NCBI GenBank assembly: GCA_945906975.1
Contig: CAMDRY010000006.1
Coordinates: 1-25,496 of the forward strand
Direction: 5' to 3'
DNA length: 25,496 nt
Origin: Bordetella parapertussis
GTDB taxonomy: Bacteria; Pseudomonadota; Gammaproteobacteria; Burkholderiales; SG8-39
Part shown: one piece after another, positions 16,069 through 24,975 of the stretch
Layout of the letters: each line of letters begins with the position of its first letter
How positions within the stretch are numbered: the first letter of the stretch is position 1
The notes under the pieces: model-generated
Seen by the model: the letters and a program-made list of their open reading frames with translations, nothing else
Database searches by the model: none
Told to the model about the DNA's origin: nothing
Program-made: the position numbers and the translations under genes

Positions 16069-16959
16069 CTAACGTACAAACCCCGCTTCGCGCAGGTAAC
16101 GCTGCACGCCCGGATGAATGAGCTCCGAGTGCAAAGCGGCGGCAACGGTGTTGGCCGCAGTGGTTTCGGCAGCCTGCGGCAGCCGTTTTGCGATGGCCGA
16201 CTCGCCCCTGTGCAGCGCCCGCGCAAGCCGGTAGGCAAGATCATCAGCCAGCGCGCTGCGGGCGATGACAAACGCCCAGGAACCGACCGAGGTGATTGGC
16301 TCAGATTGCCCGGGGTAGCTTTCCGCCGGAACCTTGAGCAGTTTGAGGAAGCTATGCTTGGTCATGATCTGCTTTGTCTGTGCAGCGTCAGGCGCAATAA
16401 AACGGGCGCCGGACGTGCTGCCCGCGACCGTGACAAACCCGGGCCAGCCAATACCACCGCCCCAAAGTGCCGCAATGCGACCGTCGGCGACCATCGCCGG
16501 GCCGTCGCCGGCGCGCTCCAGGTAAGCCGCCTGAAAGTCCTTGTTAATGTCAAGGCCAAGACCATCGAGCACATAGCGCGCAAGTATCACCAGGCCCGAG
16601 CCCCTGGCACCAAATGCAACCGGCTTTCCCAACAGGTCGGCGATGCTGCGATGCGGGCTATCGGCGCGGGTGACGAACATGCCCGGCGAGGAATACATGG
16701 CGGCAACGATGCGCAAGTCTGCAGGCGCCCTCCCGATAGCCTTGACGGCCTCGTACAAGGGTTCGCCCGTGACAAGGGCGATGTCAACCTCCCCGGCTTC
16801 GATCAGCGCAATATTCTCTGTGCTGCCCTTGGTATGGCGCGTTTGCACCAAAAGTGTCGGATCCGCTTCATTGACCGTTTCGGCTAAGGCGGCGCCGTAA
16901 GCCGGAAATCCACCGCCGGCCGTCGCCGTGGCCAAGCTTATAGAAATTTTATCGCTCAT
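16069..16959 (-). CDS. TAXI-family TRAP-type solute-binding protein without signal peptide
   Basis: A 296-residue protein with the TAXI layout: the opening ISISLATATAGGGFPAYGAALAE, RHTKGSTENIALIEAGEVDIALV (about 42-64), and LLGKPVAFGARGSGLVILARYVL (about 109-131). TAXI proteins are periplasmic receptors for carboxylates such as glutamate, serving a fused DctQM permease. Here the mature-type sequence begins at residue 4 with no signal peptide. The ATG at 16959 has GAAGGA 7 nt upstream, and an in-frame TAA at 16987-16989 rules out a longer N-terminus. No TRAP permease genes are nearby. Either export was lost, or the protein works in the cytoplasm as a binding protein. Family call firm; role unknown. 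Confidence 0.85.
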   Translation of the reverse strand: MSDKISISLATATAGGGFPAYGAALAETVNEADPTLLVQTRHTKGSTENIALIEAGEVDIALVTGEPLYEAVKAIGRAPADLRIVAAMYSSPGMFVTRADSPHRSIADLLGKPVAFGARGSGLVILARYVLDGLGLDINKDFQAAYLERAGDGPAMVADGRIAALWGGGIGWPGFVTVAGSTSGARFIAPDAAQTKQIMTKHSFLKLLKVPAESYPGQSEPITSVGSWAFVIARSALADDLAYRLARALHRGESAIAKRLPQAAETTAANTVAAALHSELIHPGVQRYLREAGFVR

Positions 16960-17018
16960 GCCGCAATCCTTCAGGATCTGTCCGCCTTAGAACCGCTCAA
17001 TTACGAATACGAACCACC

Positions 17019-17918
17019 TCAATGACGAACCACAATCGCCACGCCGACTGCTGCCAAGCCTAGACCGAGCAAAGCCTGTATCGACAGCGTTTCACCAAAA
17101 ACCAGCCACGCCATGACTGCGGTCACCGGCGGCGTAAGATACATCAGGCTGACCACCTTGGTGACGGCGTCTCGCCGGATCAAGAGCGCCAGCAAAGAAA
17201 TGGCGCCGATGGACAAAACCAGCACCAGCCAGCCGAGCGCGAACAGCAGTGCCGGTGACCACTGCACCTCCCGCGTTTCGAACAACAGCGCAAAGGGCGC
17301 CAGCGCAATGCCGGCGGCGACAAACTGGATGACCGAGCCCGCCCGAAGGTCGAAGCTACCGCAAAAGCGTTTCTGGTACATGGTGCCCATAGTGATGCCG
17401 GCTAGCGCCAACAGCGCGAAGCCAGCACTCACTGGCGTGACACCGGACAGGTTGGTGTTTTGCATCACCACCAGCGCGACGCCGGCAAGGCCTAGCAACA
17501 AGCCGGCCCATTGCCGCGGCGACACCCGCTCGCCCAACAAGGGCGCCGCCACAAAAGCCGTGAGAACCGGCTGCAAACCTACGATCAGCGCAATCAGCCC
17601 GGCAGAAATCCCATGGTGAATCGCAGCAAATACCCCCCCCAGGTAACAACTCTGGATAAGAACGCCGGCCACACCAATATGCGCCACTTGTCGTCGTGTC
17701 GCCGGCCAGGGCGCGCGCCAAAGCAGTGCCAGGGGCAGCATCAGCGCGACCACCAAGGCAAAGCGCAGCAGCAAAAACGTGGCCGGCTCGGCGTAGAGCA
17801 AGCCAAGTTTGCCGCCAATAAAGCCACTGGCCCAAAGCACTACAAAAGTGCCGGGCATAAGTCTTAGCCACATACCGTCACCGACTGGCTGGATGGTCTC
17901 TGAAACAACGGATTTCAT
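17019..17918 (-). CDS. EamA/DMT family transporter (third in the window)
   Basis: A 299-residue inner-membrane protein with about ten helices in two EamA repeats. It opens MPGTFVVLWASGFIGGKLGL after a polar N-terminus of about 20 residues. Repeat one ends LLGERVSPRQWAGLLLGLAG and repeat two ends VFGETLSIQALLGLGLAAVG. It is less similar to the tandem pair than those are to each other. ATG at 17918. It lies 59 bp upstream of the TAXI gene on the same strand and may share its transcript. The substrate is unknown. Confidence 0.9.
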   Translation of the reverse strand: MKSVVSETIQPVGDGMWLRLMPGTFVVLWASGFIGGKLGLLYAEPATFLLLRFALVVALMLPLALLWRAPWPATRRQVAHIGVAGVLIQSCYLGGVFAAIHHGISAGLIALIVGLQPVLTAFVAAPLLGERVSPRQWAGLLLGLAGVALVVMQNTNLSGVTPVSAGFALLALAGITMGTMYQKRFCGSFDLRAGSVIQFVAAGIALAPFALLFETREVQWSPALLFALGWLVLVLSIGAISLLALLIRRDAVTKVVSLMYLTPPVTAVMAWLVFGETLSIQALLGLGLAAVGVAIVVRH

Positions 17919-18119
17919 CGGGATTCGCTGCAGTTATGAGCACTCGCTCACTATTTTTTTATTTTATAAACAGTTAATTAGAAATTAAAGTCTAATTTTA
18001 AGAGTCAATCGCATTATGCCGCAAACGTGCCAATTTCCCTGTTTCGCCAGACCTGCTTTATTGACCGCCAAGGCAAAAAAATCATAACTACCTGTTTTTA
18101 CGGGAACACCAAGGATTAT
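17919..18119. promoter_or_regulatory. AT-rich intergenic region between EamA gene and phasin gene
   Basis: A sharply AT-rich stretch (about 17951-18001) in an otherwise GC-rich window, lying between divergent genes. It contains an inverted repeat ATTAGA-N8-TCTAAT at 17977-17996. It probably holds the promoter of the leftward EamA gene, but no single -35/-10 pair is convincing. No open frame or RNA gene is seen in this part. Confidence 0.4.
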
Positions 18120-18120
18120 G

Positions 18121-18188
18121 TTGCACTGCAGAAAATAATGCTTGACTTGATCCTTTTCTTCGGTAAAATTTCAATTGTTGCAGCGCAA
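18121..18188 (+). promoter_or_regulatory. Phasin promoter with two TGC-N3-GCA-type operator palindromes
   Basis: A sigma-70 promoter is visible: TTGACT (18142-18147), a 16-bp spacer, and TAAAAT (18164-18169). It is flanked by two similar palindromes, TTGCACTGCAG at 18121-18131 upstream of -35, and TTGCAGCGCAA at 18178-18188 at the expected start of transcription. PhaR, the PHA-responsive repressor, is known to bind TGC-rich palindromes of this kind in front of phasin genes. Assignment to PhaR is inference, since phaR is not in the window. Confidence 0.6.
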
Positions 18189-18269
18189 TATATGCACAAG
18201 TAAAGCAAAGACATCAACCAAACAGAGCCTCGACAATTCGGTCTGGGCTCACAAACAAGGAGATTTAAA

Positions 18270-18809
18270 ATGTATGTGACCCCCGAGCAAATCGCCGCGA
18301 CCAACAAAGCCGGCGTCGACGCCTTGATGAATCTGGCACACACCCAATTCGCCGCCTTTGAAAAACTTTCGGCTCTGAACTTCAATGCGACCAAAGCAGC
18401 ATTCGAGAACAGTGTGAACATTGCCAAAGCCATGTCCAGCGTCAAGGACGTGCAGGAGCTCGTGAACCTCAACGCATCGGTTGCCCAGCCCTCGCTCGAA
18501 AAAGTCCTGGCCTACTCGCGCAATGTGTATGAAGTGACGACCGCAACACAGGGCGAGTTCACCAAAGCCGTTGAAGGTCAGGCCTCTGAGTTCAACAAAA
18601 GCGTTGTTGGTATGCTGGACAAGGTAGCCAAAAACGCGCCGGCCGGTTCCGACGTTGCCGTGGCCGCAGTGAAGTCCGCCCTTGCTGCCGCCAACACCGC
18701 CTACGACAGCATGACCAAAGTTGCCAAGCAGGCCACCGAGATCGCCGAGGCGAATTTCGCCGCCGCATCCTCTGTCGCGACCAAGGAAACGAAGAAAAAA
18801 GCAGGCTGA
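18270..18809 (+). CDS. phaP: Phasin (PHA granule-associated protein)
   Basis: A 179-residue, almost wholly helical protein of the betaproteobacterial phasin family. It opens MYVTPEQIAATNKAGVDALM, carries the conserved FEKLSALNFNATKAAFENS (about 30-48), and ends in an Ala/Lys-rich tail. Phasins coat polyhydroxyalkanoate granules, set their number and size, and are often the most abundant protein in storing cells. The ATG at 18270 has an excellent AAGGAGA ribosome-binding site 7 nt upstream. The gene is monocistronic: its own promoter with two palindromes lies upstream and a strong terminator follows at once. This implies that the organism stores PHA. Confidence 0.95.
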   Translation: MYVTPEQIAATNKAGVDALMNLAHTQFAAFEKLSALNFNATKAAFENSVNIAKAMSSVKDVQELVNLNASVAQPSLEKVLAYSRNVYEVTTATQGEFTKAVEGQASEFNKSVVGMLDKVAKNAPAGSDVAVAAVKSALAAANTAYDSMTKVAKQATEIAEANFAAASSVATKETKKKAG

Positions 18810-18834
18810 GTCTTAGCTCTCTCAGCGGTAAATT

Positions 18835-18865
18835 AAAAAGCCCCTCGCAAGAGGGGCTTTTTTTT
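18835..18865. terminator. Rho-independent terminator, probably bidirectional
   Basis: AGCCCCTC-GCAA-GAGGGGCT stem-loop (18839-18858) with a GNRA-type loop, followed by a run of eight T in total and preceded by AAAAA. It ends phasin transcription. The A-tract on the other side would also end leftward transcription of the gene finishing at 18895. Confidence 0.93.
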
Positions 18866-18894
18866 GTTCAGGCAAACCGCAGCGCAGCGGCGGT

Positions 18895-19653
18895 TCAGCC
18901 TCCCGCCTTTGCGTCTTCCCAAGTCCCATTGAGAAGCCCGACGCCGTGCTTGATGTCGGACATGGCAAGCGCCACCTCGCCAGGCTTGCCACGCACCCCC
19001 AATTCGATATGCCGTCGCGTGCCGTCCTCACCCATATGCGGCAGGCTGAACACCTTGAGGCCGCGATAGCGCGACTCGATCTCCACCATCAGCGGTGTAA
19101 GCGTGCTCTCGGCGGATTCATAAACAATGATGGATGCTTCGCCCTCAGGTTCGGCGTTGAACAGCTGTGAATACTGCGTATCGAGAACCCACTCGACCAT
19201 CGGCCAAGCCATCACCGGGAAACCAGGAACGAAATGGTGGTGTCCCACGGAAAACCCCGGAATACGGTTGTATGGATTTGGGATGATGGCGGAGCCCACG
19301 GGAAATTCGCCCATCTGCAGGCGAAAGGGCGTTGTCTCGCCGCCAAAGCGGGTGCGGATTTCCGACTCCGCGTCCGGGTGCAGCGCGATCTTCACGCCAA
19401 CCGCCGCAGCGGCGCATTGGCGCGTATGGTCGTCAGGCGTTGCGCCTATGCCGCCGAAACTGAACACGACATCGCCTGCGGCCAGCGTGCGCTTGAGTGT
19501 GGCGGTTATGCGCTCCGGGCTGTCGCCGATATATTCCGCCCAAGCTAGTTTGAGCCCGCGCGCGCCAAGCGTGGTGATGAGTTGCGCGAGATGCTTATCC
19601 TGGCGCTTGCCGCGCATGATTTCGTCGCCGATGATGATGCCGCCAAAATTCAT
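18895..19653 (-). CDS. MoCF/CinA N-terminal domain protein (competence/damage-inducible protein A-like)
   Basis: A 252-residue cytoplasmic protein with the molybdopterin-binding-like domain found at the N-terminus of CinA. It begins FGGIIIGDEIMRGKRQDKHL and has FSFGGIGATPDDHTRQ (about 70-85) matching the TTGGLGPTxDDxT motif. The C-terminal nicotinamide-nucleotide amidase domain of full CinA is missing, which is the norm for this subgroup. The CinA-type domain can hydrolyse ADP-ribose or bind nucleotides; the exact role here is unknown. The ATG at 19653 follows GAAGGCG by 5 nt. It sits 62 bp downstream of the EI24 gene, a pairing often seen in betaproteobacteria. Confidence 0.87.
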   Translation of the reverse strand: MNFGGIIIGDEIMRGKRQDKHLAQLITTLGARGLKLAWAEYIGDSPERITATLKRTLAAGDVVFSFGGIGATPDDHTRQCAAAAVGVKIALHPDAESEIRTRFGGETTPFRLQMGEFPVGSAIIPNPYNRIPGFSVGHHHFVPGFPVMAWPMVEWVLDTQYSQLFNAEPEGEASIIVYESAESTLTPLMVEIESRYRGLKVFSLPHMGEDGTRRHIELGVRGKPGEVALAMSDIKHGVGLLNGTWEDAKAGG

Positions 19654-19715
19654 ATTTTCGCCTTCATGAGTAAGCAAAGTCGAAGCCCCGGCGCACAGCG
19701 CCGGACAGCACAGGC

Positions 19716-20465
19716 CTACAAACGCACGGTGACGCCCTCAAGCGGCCCCGTGCGCAGATCGTTGAGCCGGTCAAGGCAATAATGGATAAATACCAAGCCA
19801 GCGAAAACTGGCGCAAAAAATCCCAGCAGCGGAACGTGGCTTACCACTGAGATCAGGATGCCAAGTGCAAACAGCTGGCCTCGATTACGGTTGATGATCA
19901 GGCTCATTTCCGCCTCGCTCGCGTGCTCGGCAAGCGCGTCGTACCGGAACACACGCTGACTCAAATAGGCGAACAGCAAGACGGGCAATATCGGCCAAAG
20001 CAGCGGCAGTAACCATAAGGGCAGCGTCACCATCGCGATTGCGACGAGCAGCAGCAGCGCGGCAATGCTGTTCCATACAGCACCGAAAAAGCCCCCCCCT
20101 TTGCGCCTGTCCAGACTTGGGTAGTCACGCTCGGCCACATGATTGACCATGGCAGGCATCGCAAAAATGCCGATGATCAGAACCGCAGTAACCAGCACCA
20201 AAGGCACAAAAAACAGAGCAAGAATGATCCAGGAAAAGTAGTGTGCAGCGATCAGCGTGAAAGGCCAAAGTGTAAGAATCGATTCGATACCCGGTGCCGC
20301 GCTGACCTGCGCGGCGATCCAGGTGAACGCCTGCGTCCAAAAAATAACAGCCAATCCAGTCCACAAGACCAACGCAACCAGCACCGGCCAAATCATCAAA
20401 AACAGCATGCGCGGATGCAACAAGCTGATGAACGCCTTTATCAGCGCGGGGGATATTTTGTCCAT
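19716..20465 (-). CDS. EI24 domain-containing membrane protein (CysZ-like)
   Basis: A 249-residue integral membrane protein with about six hydrophobic segments: MLFLMIWPVLVALVLWTGLAV (20-40), FSWIILALFFVPLVLVTAVL (about 77-96), and long hydrophobic hairpins around 140-165 and 205-230. The sequence FAMPAMVNHVAERDYPSL is the EI24/CysZ cytoplasmic segment. CysZ mediates sulfate uptake; betaproteobacterial EI24 proteins of this type have no proven function. Start ATG at 20465. Probably co-transcribed with the MoCF-domain gene that follows. Confidence 0.85.
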   Translation of the reverse strand: MDKISPALIKAFISLLHPRMLFLMIWPVLVALVLWTGLAVIFWTQAFTWIAAQVSAAPGIESILTLWPFTLIAAHYFSWIILALFFVPLVLVTAVLIIGIFAMPAMVNHVAERDYPSLDRRKGGGFFGAVWNSIAALLLLVAIAMVTLPLWLLPLLWPILPVLLFAYLSQRVFRYDALAEHASEAEMSLIINRNRGQLFALGILISVVSHVPLLGFFAPVFAGLVFIHYCLDRLNDLRTGPLEGVTVRL

Positions 20466-20620
20466 GGAGATGCATTTTATACCGCGCCCCTGCCGCGCTG
20501 TGCAAGCGCTTCTACTCGCCCCCCTGTCTCGCTAAGGCGCTGGACGGTCAGGTGATCACGCGGCATGGCCGAATGGGAAAAACCGGGACTGGACTTTCCC
20601 CTACACGACGGTGCCCCGCA

Positions 20621-21973
20621 CTAGCGTTCTCGGCCGGCCTCATGCAGTGTCTTTTGTATCGGCGAGAGCAGGTAACTCATGACAGTCCGCCGGCCAAGAT
20701 TGATTTCGGCCGTGATTTGCATGCCTGGCGAAATGCGAAACGTGGATCCCCCCGACTCCAGCACCGGCAAATGCAGCGCGACGAGCGTCCGATAGCCCGT
20801 CGGCGGCAGCATGTGCCCAATCTCACGTTTTTTCTCTCGATTAGCGGCCTCCGGGAGCTCGCTCGCATCCGGGCTGATATGCCGTACTTCACCGGAAGCG
20901 AGACCGTATTTCTGGAATGGATAAGCGGCGAATTTTATTCGTACCTGCTGCCCGGGGCCCACCAACCCGGCGTCTTCATTGCTGACCCATATTTCACACT
21001 GCATCGGCTCGTTAAGGGGCACCAGCGTCATCACGACCGTACCCGGCGCGACGACACTTCCGACCGTATGCGTGGCTAAATCCTTGACCACTGCGTCCTG
21101 TGGCGCCTTAAGCTCGAGCAATTCATGCCGCTGTGAAATTTTGACCAACTCCTGTTCCATGCGATGCTGCTGTGCCAGCGCGTCCACGCGCTCGTTATGC
21201 AACTGCTGCCTGTACGCGGAGCTTATCTGCGCGCTGCGCGTGTCGCTTTGCTCGATGGTCGCCATGAGGCTCGCAATATTGTGCCCCTGCGCCTTGAGAT
21301 CCTGCTCCTTCTCGATGCGTTCACGCTGTTTTTCAAGATACAGCATGCGCCCGGCAAATCCGTCGCGCGCGAGCCTGTCATAAACCCGCTCCTGCTCGCT
21401 GTAAATGGGCACCGTACGCTGCAATTTGCCTTCAAGTTCCTGGCCCGCGTGCAAGTCCTGGCGCGCCTTGGACAGAACCGCCCGCTCCGAGGCAAGCGCA
21501 TCAAGATAGGCCTGGCGCCGGGCTCCATACTGTGCTTTCACCTGCGCATACAAGTGCGCCGGATCCTGCGGCAGGCGGACAAGCGTATGCCCGGCAAGCT
21601 CCGCATCGACGCGCCTCAATTGCAATGCCTTGAGGGCAAGGTCATTTTGCAGTTGTCGCAAATCTGCTACCGTCGCACGCGCGTCCATGCGGGCGAGTGT
21701 CTGCCCCTTGCTGACAATATCGCCTTCCCTGACGAGGAGCTCGCGCACAATTCCCGAATCGGAAGGCTGCACGATTTGAAGATAGCTCAAGGGCACCACG
21801 CGCCCCTGTGCCACGGCGATGATGTCCAGACGCGCGACGAGCGCCCATGCCACTGCGGCAAATAAAAACAGCAGTAAAACATGCAGAACACGTCCCGGAA
21901 GGGGGGAAGGTGGCGTGGACTGTATGCGTAGCAGATCGGGGGAGAAAGCCCGCGCTGGATCAGAGTCACTCAT
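20621..21973 (-). CDS. HlyD-type periplasmic adaptor of a type I secretion system
   Basis: A 450-residue membrane fusion protein. A short cytoplasmic N-terminus is followed by one membrane helix (about 29-48, VLHVLLLFLFAAVAWALVAR). Next come the lipoyl half-motif VQPSDSGIVRELLVREGDIVSKGQ (about 68-91), a long coiled-coil hairpin (about 100-280) rich in Arg, Glu and Gln, the second lipoyl half LKAPQDAVVKDLATHTVGSVV, and a beta-barrel end. HlyD proteins bridge the inner-membrane ABC exporter and a TolC-type channel for one-step export of RTX-type proteins. The ATG at 21973 lies 27 bp after the HlyB-like gene. No TolC gene and no RTX substrate gene are in the window. Confidence 0.93.
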   Translation of the reverse strand: MSDSDPARAFSPDLLRIQSTPPSPLPGRVLHVLLLFLFAAVAWALVARLDIIAVAQGRVVPLSYLQIVQPSDSGIVRELLVREGDIVSKGQTLARMDARATVADLRQLQNDLALKALQLRRVDAELAGHTLVRLPQDPAHLYAQVKAQYGARRQAYLDALASERAVLSKARQDLHAGQELEGKLQRTVPIYSEQERVYDRLARDGFAGRMLYLEKQRERIEKEQDLKAQGHNIASLMATIEQSDTRSAQISSAYRQQLHNERVDALAQQHRMEQELVKISQRHELLELKAPQDAVVKDLATHTVGSVVAPGTVVMTLVPLNEPMQCEIWVSNEDAGLVGPGQQVRIKFAAYPFQKYGLASGEVRHISPDASELPEAANREKKREIGHMLPPTGYRTLVALHLPVLESGGSTFRISPGMQITAEINLGRRTVMSYLLSPIQKTLHEAGRER

Positions 21974-22000
21974 GCGCCCCCCCCCGCGCGAGCAGGCGTT

Positions 22001-24097
22001 TCACGCTGTCGCCCCGTTCAATGAAAAAACCCTGTCCACCTGCAGGCTAGCCGGCAATTGATGCGCGATGAAAAGAACGCTCATACCGCCCTTAAGGCGA
22101 CTGACGGTACGGCCGATGTTCTCGGCGGTTTCCACATCGAGATTACTACTGGCCTCATCAAAAATAAGCACTCTTGGTTGCCGCAACAGGGCCCGTGCAA
22201 TCGCAAGGCGTTGCTTCTGCCCGCCAGATAGACCCACTCCGTGTTCCCCGATGCGCGTCTGGTAACCCTCAGGCAGCCTCCCGATGAAATCGTCGATTTC
22301 AGCGAGACGGCAGGCACGAACCATGTCATTCATCACAGCCAGCGGATTTGCCGCCGCGAGATTTTCGTGAAGGGTGCCCGAAAACAGCCGCGTATCTTGA
22401 AGAACGACGCCAAAATGGGCGCGCAGTTCACTCACTGGCATACCTCTTGTGTCACACCCATTTACGAGAATACGTCCGTCGGTCGGCATGTAGGTCCCCA
22501 ACAGCAGTCGCGCCAGCGTACTCTTGCCGCATCCAGATGGCCCCATCAGGGCCACGCATTCACCAGCTTCGAGCCGAAAATTAAAATCGCGATACAAATA
22601 CGGGAGATTCTCGGCGTGGCGAAAACTCACCGCAGAAAATTCGATCACCGTCTTTTCTGACGAAGGCCTGTTGGGCACCAGTGTGTCCGGCTCCGCAGGC
22701 GTGTTCATCACATCTCCCAGTCGCTGAACCGCGATAGCGGTGTGCTGGAATTCCTGCCAGAATCCCGCCATGCGCAAAAGCGGCTGGGATAGCCTGCTCG
22801 AGAACATCTGGAACGCCACAAGCATCCCAATGGTGAACCCCTCGCCCTGCATGACCATCCACGCCCCCGCGATGAGGACGGTTAAGGTCATCATCTGCTC
22901 GATCAAGGCCGCCAAGACCCCGTAGGTCCCCGAAAGCCGGCGCGCATCAAAGCTTGCGGCTAGATAACTCGCTAGGAGGTCGTGGTAGCGGGACTTTAAT
23001 CGCGGTTCCATCTGCAGGGATTTGACCGTTTCCATGCCCGTCAGATACTCCGTGACAAACGCCTGGTTGCGCGAGCCGGCTAAAAACTGCCGGTTCAGCC
23101 TGGTGCGAATGGCTGGCACCACGCTCAAACTGAGCATTATCAGCGCCGTGAGGCCTCCGAGCACCAAAAGCGCGAGCAACCAGCTGTACCAAAACATAAT
23201 GGCGACAAATAGAAGCATGAACGGCAGATCAAGCAACAGGGCGACTGCCGCCCCGCTAACGAACTCACGGATCGTTTCCACACCTTGCAGGCGCGCAAGC
23301 ACTGTACCTGCTGGACGTAAGTCAAAATACCGTACGGGCAGCGCAAGCAGGTGTTCGAATACTCGTGCGCCCAGCACCGCATCCACCCGATTGCCGGTGT
23401 GCAGCACGAGATACTGCCGTATCCATGACATTCCCGCAGAGAAGAGCATCAGCGCGAACAGCGCAATCGCAACGATGTACAGTGTGCTCTAGGTCTGGTG
23501 AACCACGACCTTGTCGATGATCACCTGCGAAAAAAGTGGCATTGCGAGTGCGGCCAATTGTATTGCCAGGGAGGCAAGCAGAACGTCACGCCAAATGCGG
23601 CGGTATCTCAGCAGCTCCGGAACAAACCATGACCAGCCAAATGTCGGAAATGTCGGCTGTGATTGATCCATACTGTCAGCCTCCGGCAGCCCCAGCCTTG
23701 CGAAGCGGATGATCGCGCCCGCAAAAGCCTCCCGCAAACCGGCCCAATGCATGTATATGGGCACTTGCGTTGAAGGTCCCGCATGCAAGAGCCTCACACC
23801 TTCGGCATCGGACTCTGTCACTTGCGCCACCGCATAAACCGAACCGCTGCCTTCCACCACGCCATTGAGGAGAACGAAACAGGGAGGGCTCGGGGAAGTC
23901 AGTGCGTCGGACTGAACCTCAGAGACAGTGGCGCGCATTCCCAGATCGGTCGCGGCGAGCAGAAGTGTTGCGAGGGAGTGTGGTGGCGGAAAACGGCGTC
24001 GGACTCGATCAAGGTCGAAAGGGATACCTTCGAGCCCGCATGCGCGGCCCAAGCACCAGTAAAAATCACCGGGTAGCAGTGTTTGCATCACCTGCAC
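22001..24097 (-). pseudogene. HlyB-type ABC exporter, interrupted by one in-frame amber codon
   Basis: A 698-codon type I secretion ATPase/permease. Residues 1-130 are a C39-peptidase-like domain without the catalytic Cys (DFYWCLG where DCGxxCL is expected), as in HlyB. About 160-440 is the six-helix membrane domain. The ATPase domain has Walker A GPSGCGKST (519-527), signature LSGGQ (623-627), Walker B VLIFDE (643-648) and the switch His679. The frame is intact throughout except for TAG at codon 203 (23489-23491) in VVHQT-stop-STLYIV. One base change from CAG (Gln) would create it. The start is GTG at 24097 with GGGAGG 6 nt upstream. Without read-through the product is 202 residues and lacks the ATPase. 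A restart at ATG 23449 would give an exporter lacking helix one. Confidence 0.87.
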
Positions 24098-24264
24098 GCA
24101 TGACCTCCCGACCGCGCGTGGTTTAAAGCTACGAACTAAGCGATCAAAATACTACACTCGCCGCCAGGCTTGCTAGTAGGACAGAAGACCTAGGACAAAA
24201 GGAGAGCTTGACCCCGGCTAGCCCCCTGCGCCGAGAACATTTGCGCCGACAATCCGGATGTAGC

Positions 24265-24975
24265 TTAGCCGAGCCCTGCGGTCTTGAATGGCACAGCTTG
24301 TGGCTGTGGCATTCGCTGCACCGTCGCCTGCAGGCGTTGGTATTCAGCCATCACCTTCCGCGCGTACTGGCTGGAAGAATCGTCAAGGGCGCCTGCGTAA
24401 TACTGCAAGGCCGACTCGACGCTGCCCGTTCGCCGAATGTACTCTTTCAAGATACGCGCGCCCACCGTGATATTCGTCATCGGATCGAGCACGGCCTCCT
24501 CGCCGCCATGCGCTTCAAGCTTGTCCTGGTGATATTTTGGGATGACTTGCATCAATCCCTTCGCCCCGACCACACTTTCCGCGATCGGGTTAAAGCGTGA
24601 CTCGATTGCCATCACCGCAAGTATCAGCAGCGGGTCGACCCCGGTCTTGCCACCAACATCATGGGCGGCGCCGACCAGCTGCTCCGTTGCGTCAATAGAC
24701 ACCTTGTACTTGCGGGAGAGGTAGGTGGCCACTGCCTTCTGGCGTGGATTGCTCGCCTCATCGGACGGCTCAAACAAAGAGATGGCGTCGTAGCGAATGG
24801 TGCCAAATGTAGGAGCGCCATTGCGCATTTTGGCATCTGGGAGCAACAAAGCCCCACCTTGACTGATGATAACCAACAGAGAGACCAACCCAAACAACGC
24901 TAAGCCGTTATGCAAAGTGGCGACTATCGCGCTATTTGCCGATTTGGCCAACCGCTTTAATGTGGCTTTATCCAT
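24265..24975 (-). CDS. Membrane-anchored lytic transglycosylase (SLT domain)
   Basis: A 236-residue peptidoglycan hydrolase. One N-terminal membrane helix (about 24-45) anchors it with the enzyme in the periplasm. The SLT domain spans about 98-215: catalytic Glu125 in AIESRFNP, then GAKGLMQVIP (138-147), NITVGARILKEYI (168-180) and ALQYYAGA. The chain length and single-helix topology fit the SLT proteins that serve secretion or cell-envelope machines. The ATG at 24975 has GGAGGTGA 5 nt upstream. It precedes the HlyB/HlyD genes on the same strand, 167 bp away, so it may open the cell wall for this secretion system (inference). Confidence 0.9.
   Translation of the reverse strand: MDKATLKRLAKSANSAIVATLHNGLALFGLVSLLVIISQGGALLLPDAKMRNGAPTFGTIRYDAISLFEPSDEASNPRQKAVATYLSRKYKVSIDATEQLVGAAHDVGGKTGVDPLLILAVMAIESRFNPIAESVVGAKGLMQVIPKYHQDKLEAHGGEEAVLDPMTNITVGARILKEYIRRTGSVESALQYYAGALDDSSSQYARKVMAEYQRLQATVQRMPQPQAVPFKTAGLG

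Noticed and set aside
22001..23449. Separate, complete ABC transporter gene starting at ATG 23449
   Set aside because: It is in the same frame as the upstream 202-codon frame with homology across the amber codon, so it is the 3' part of one gene.
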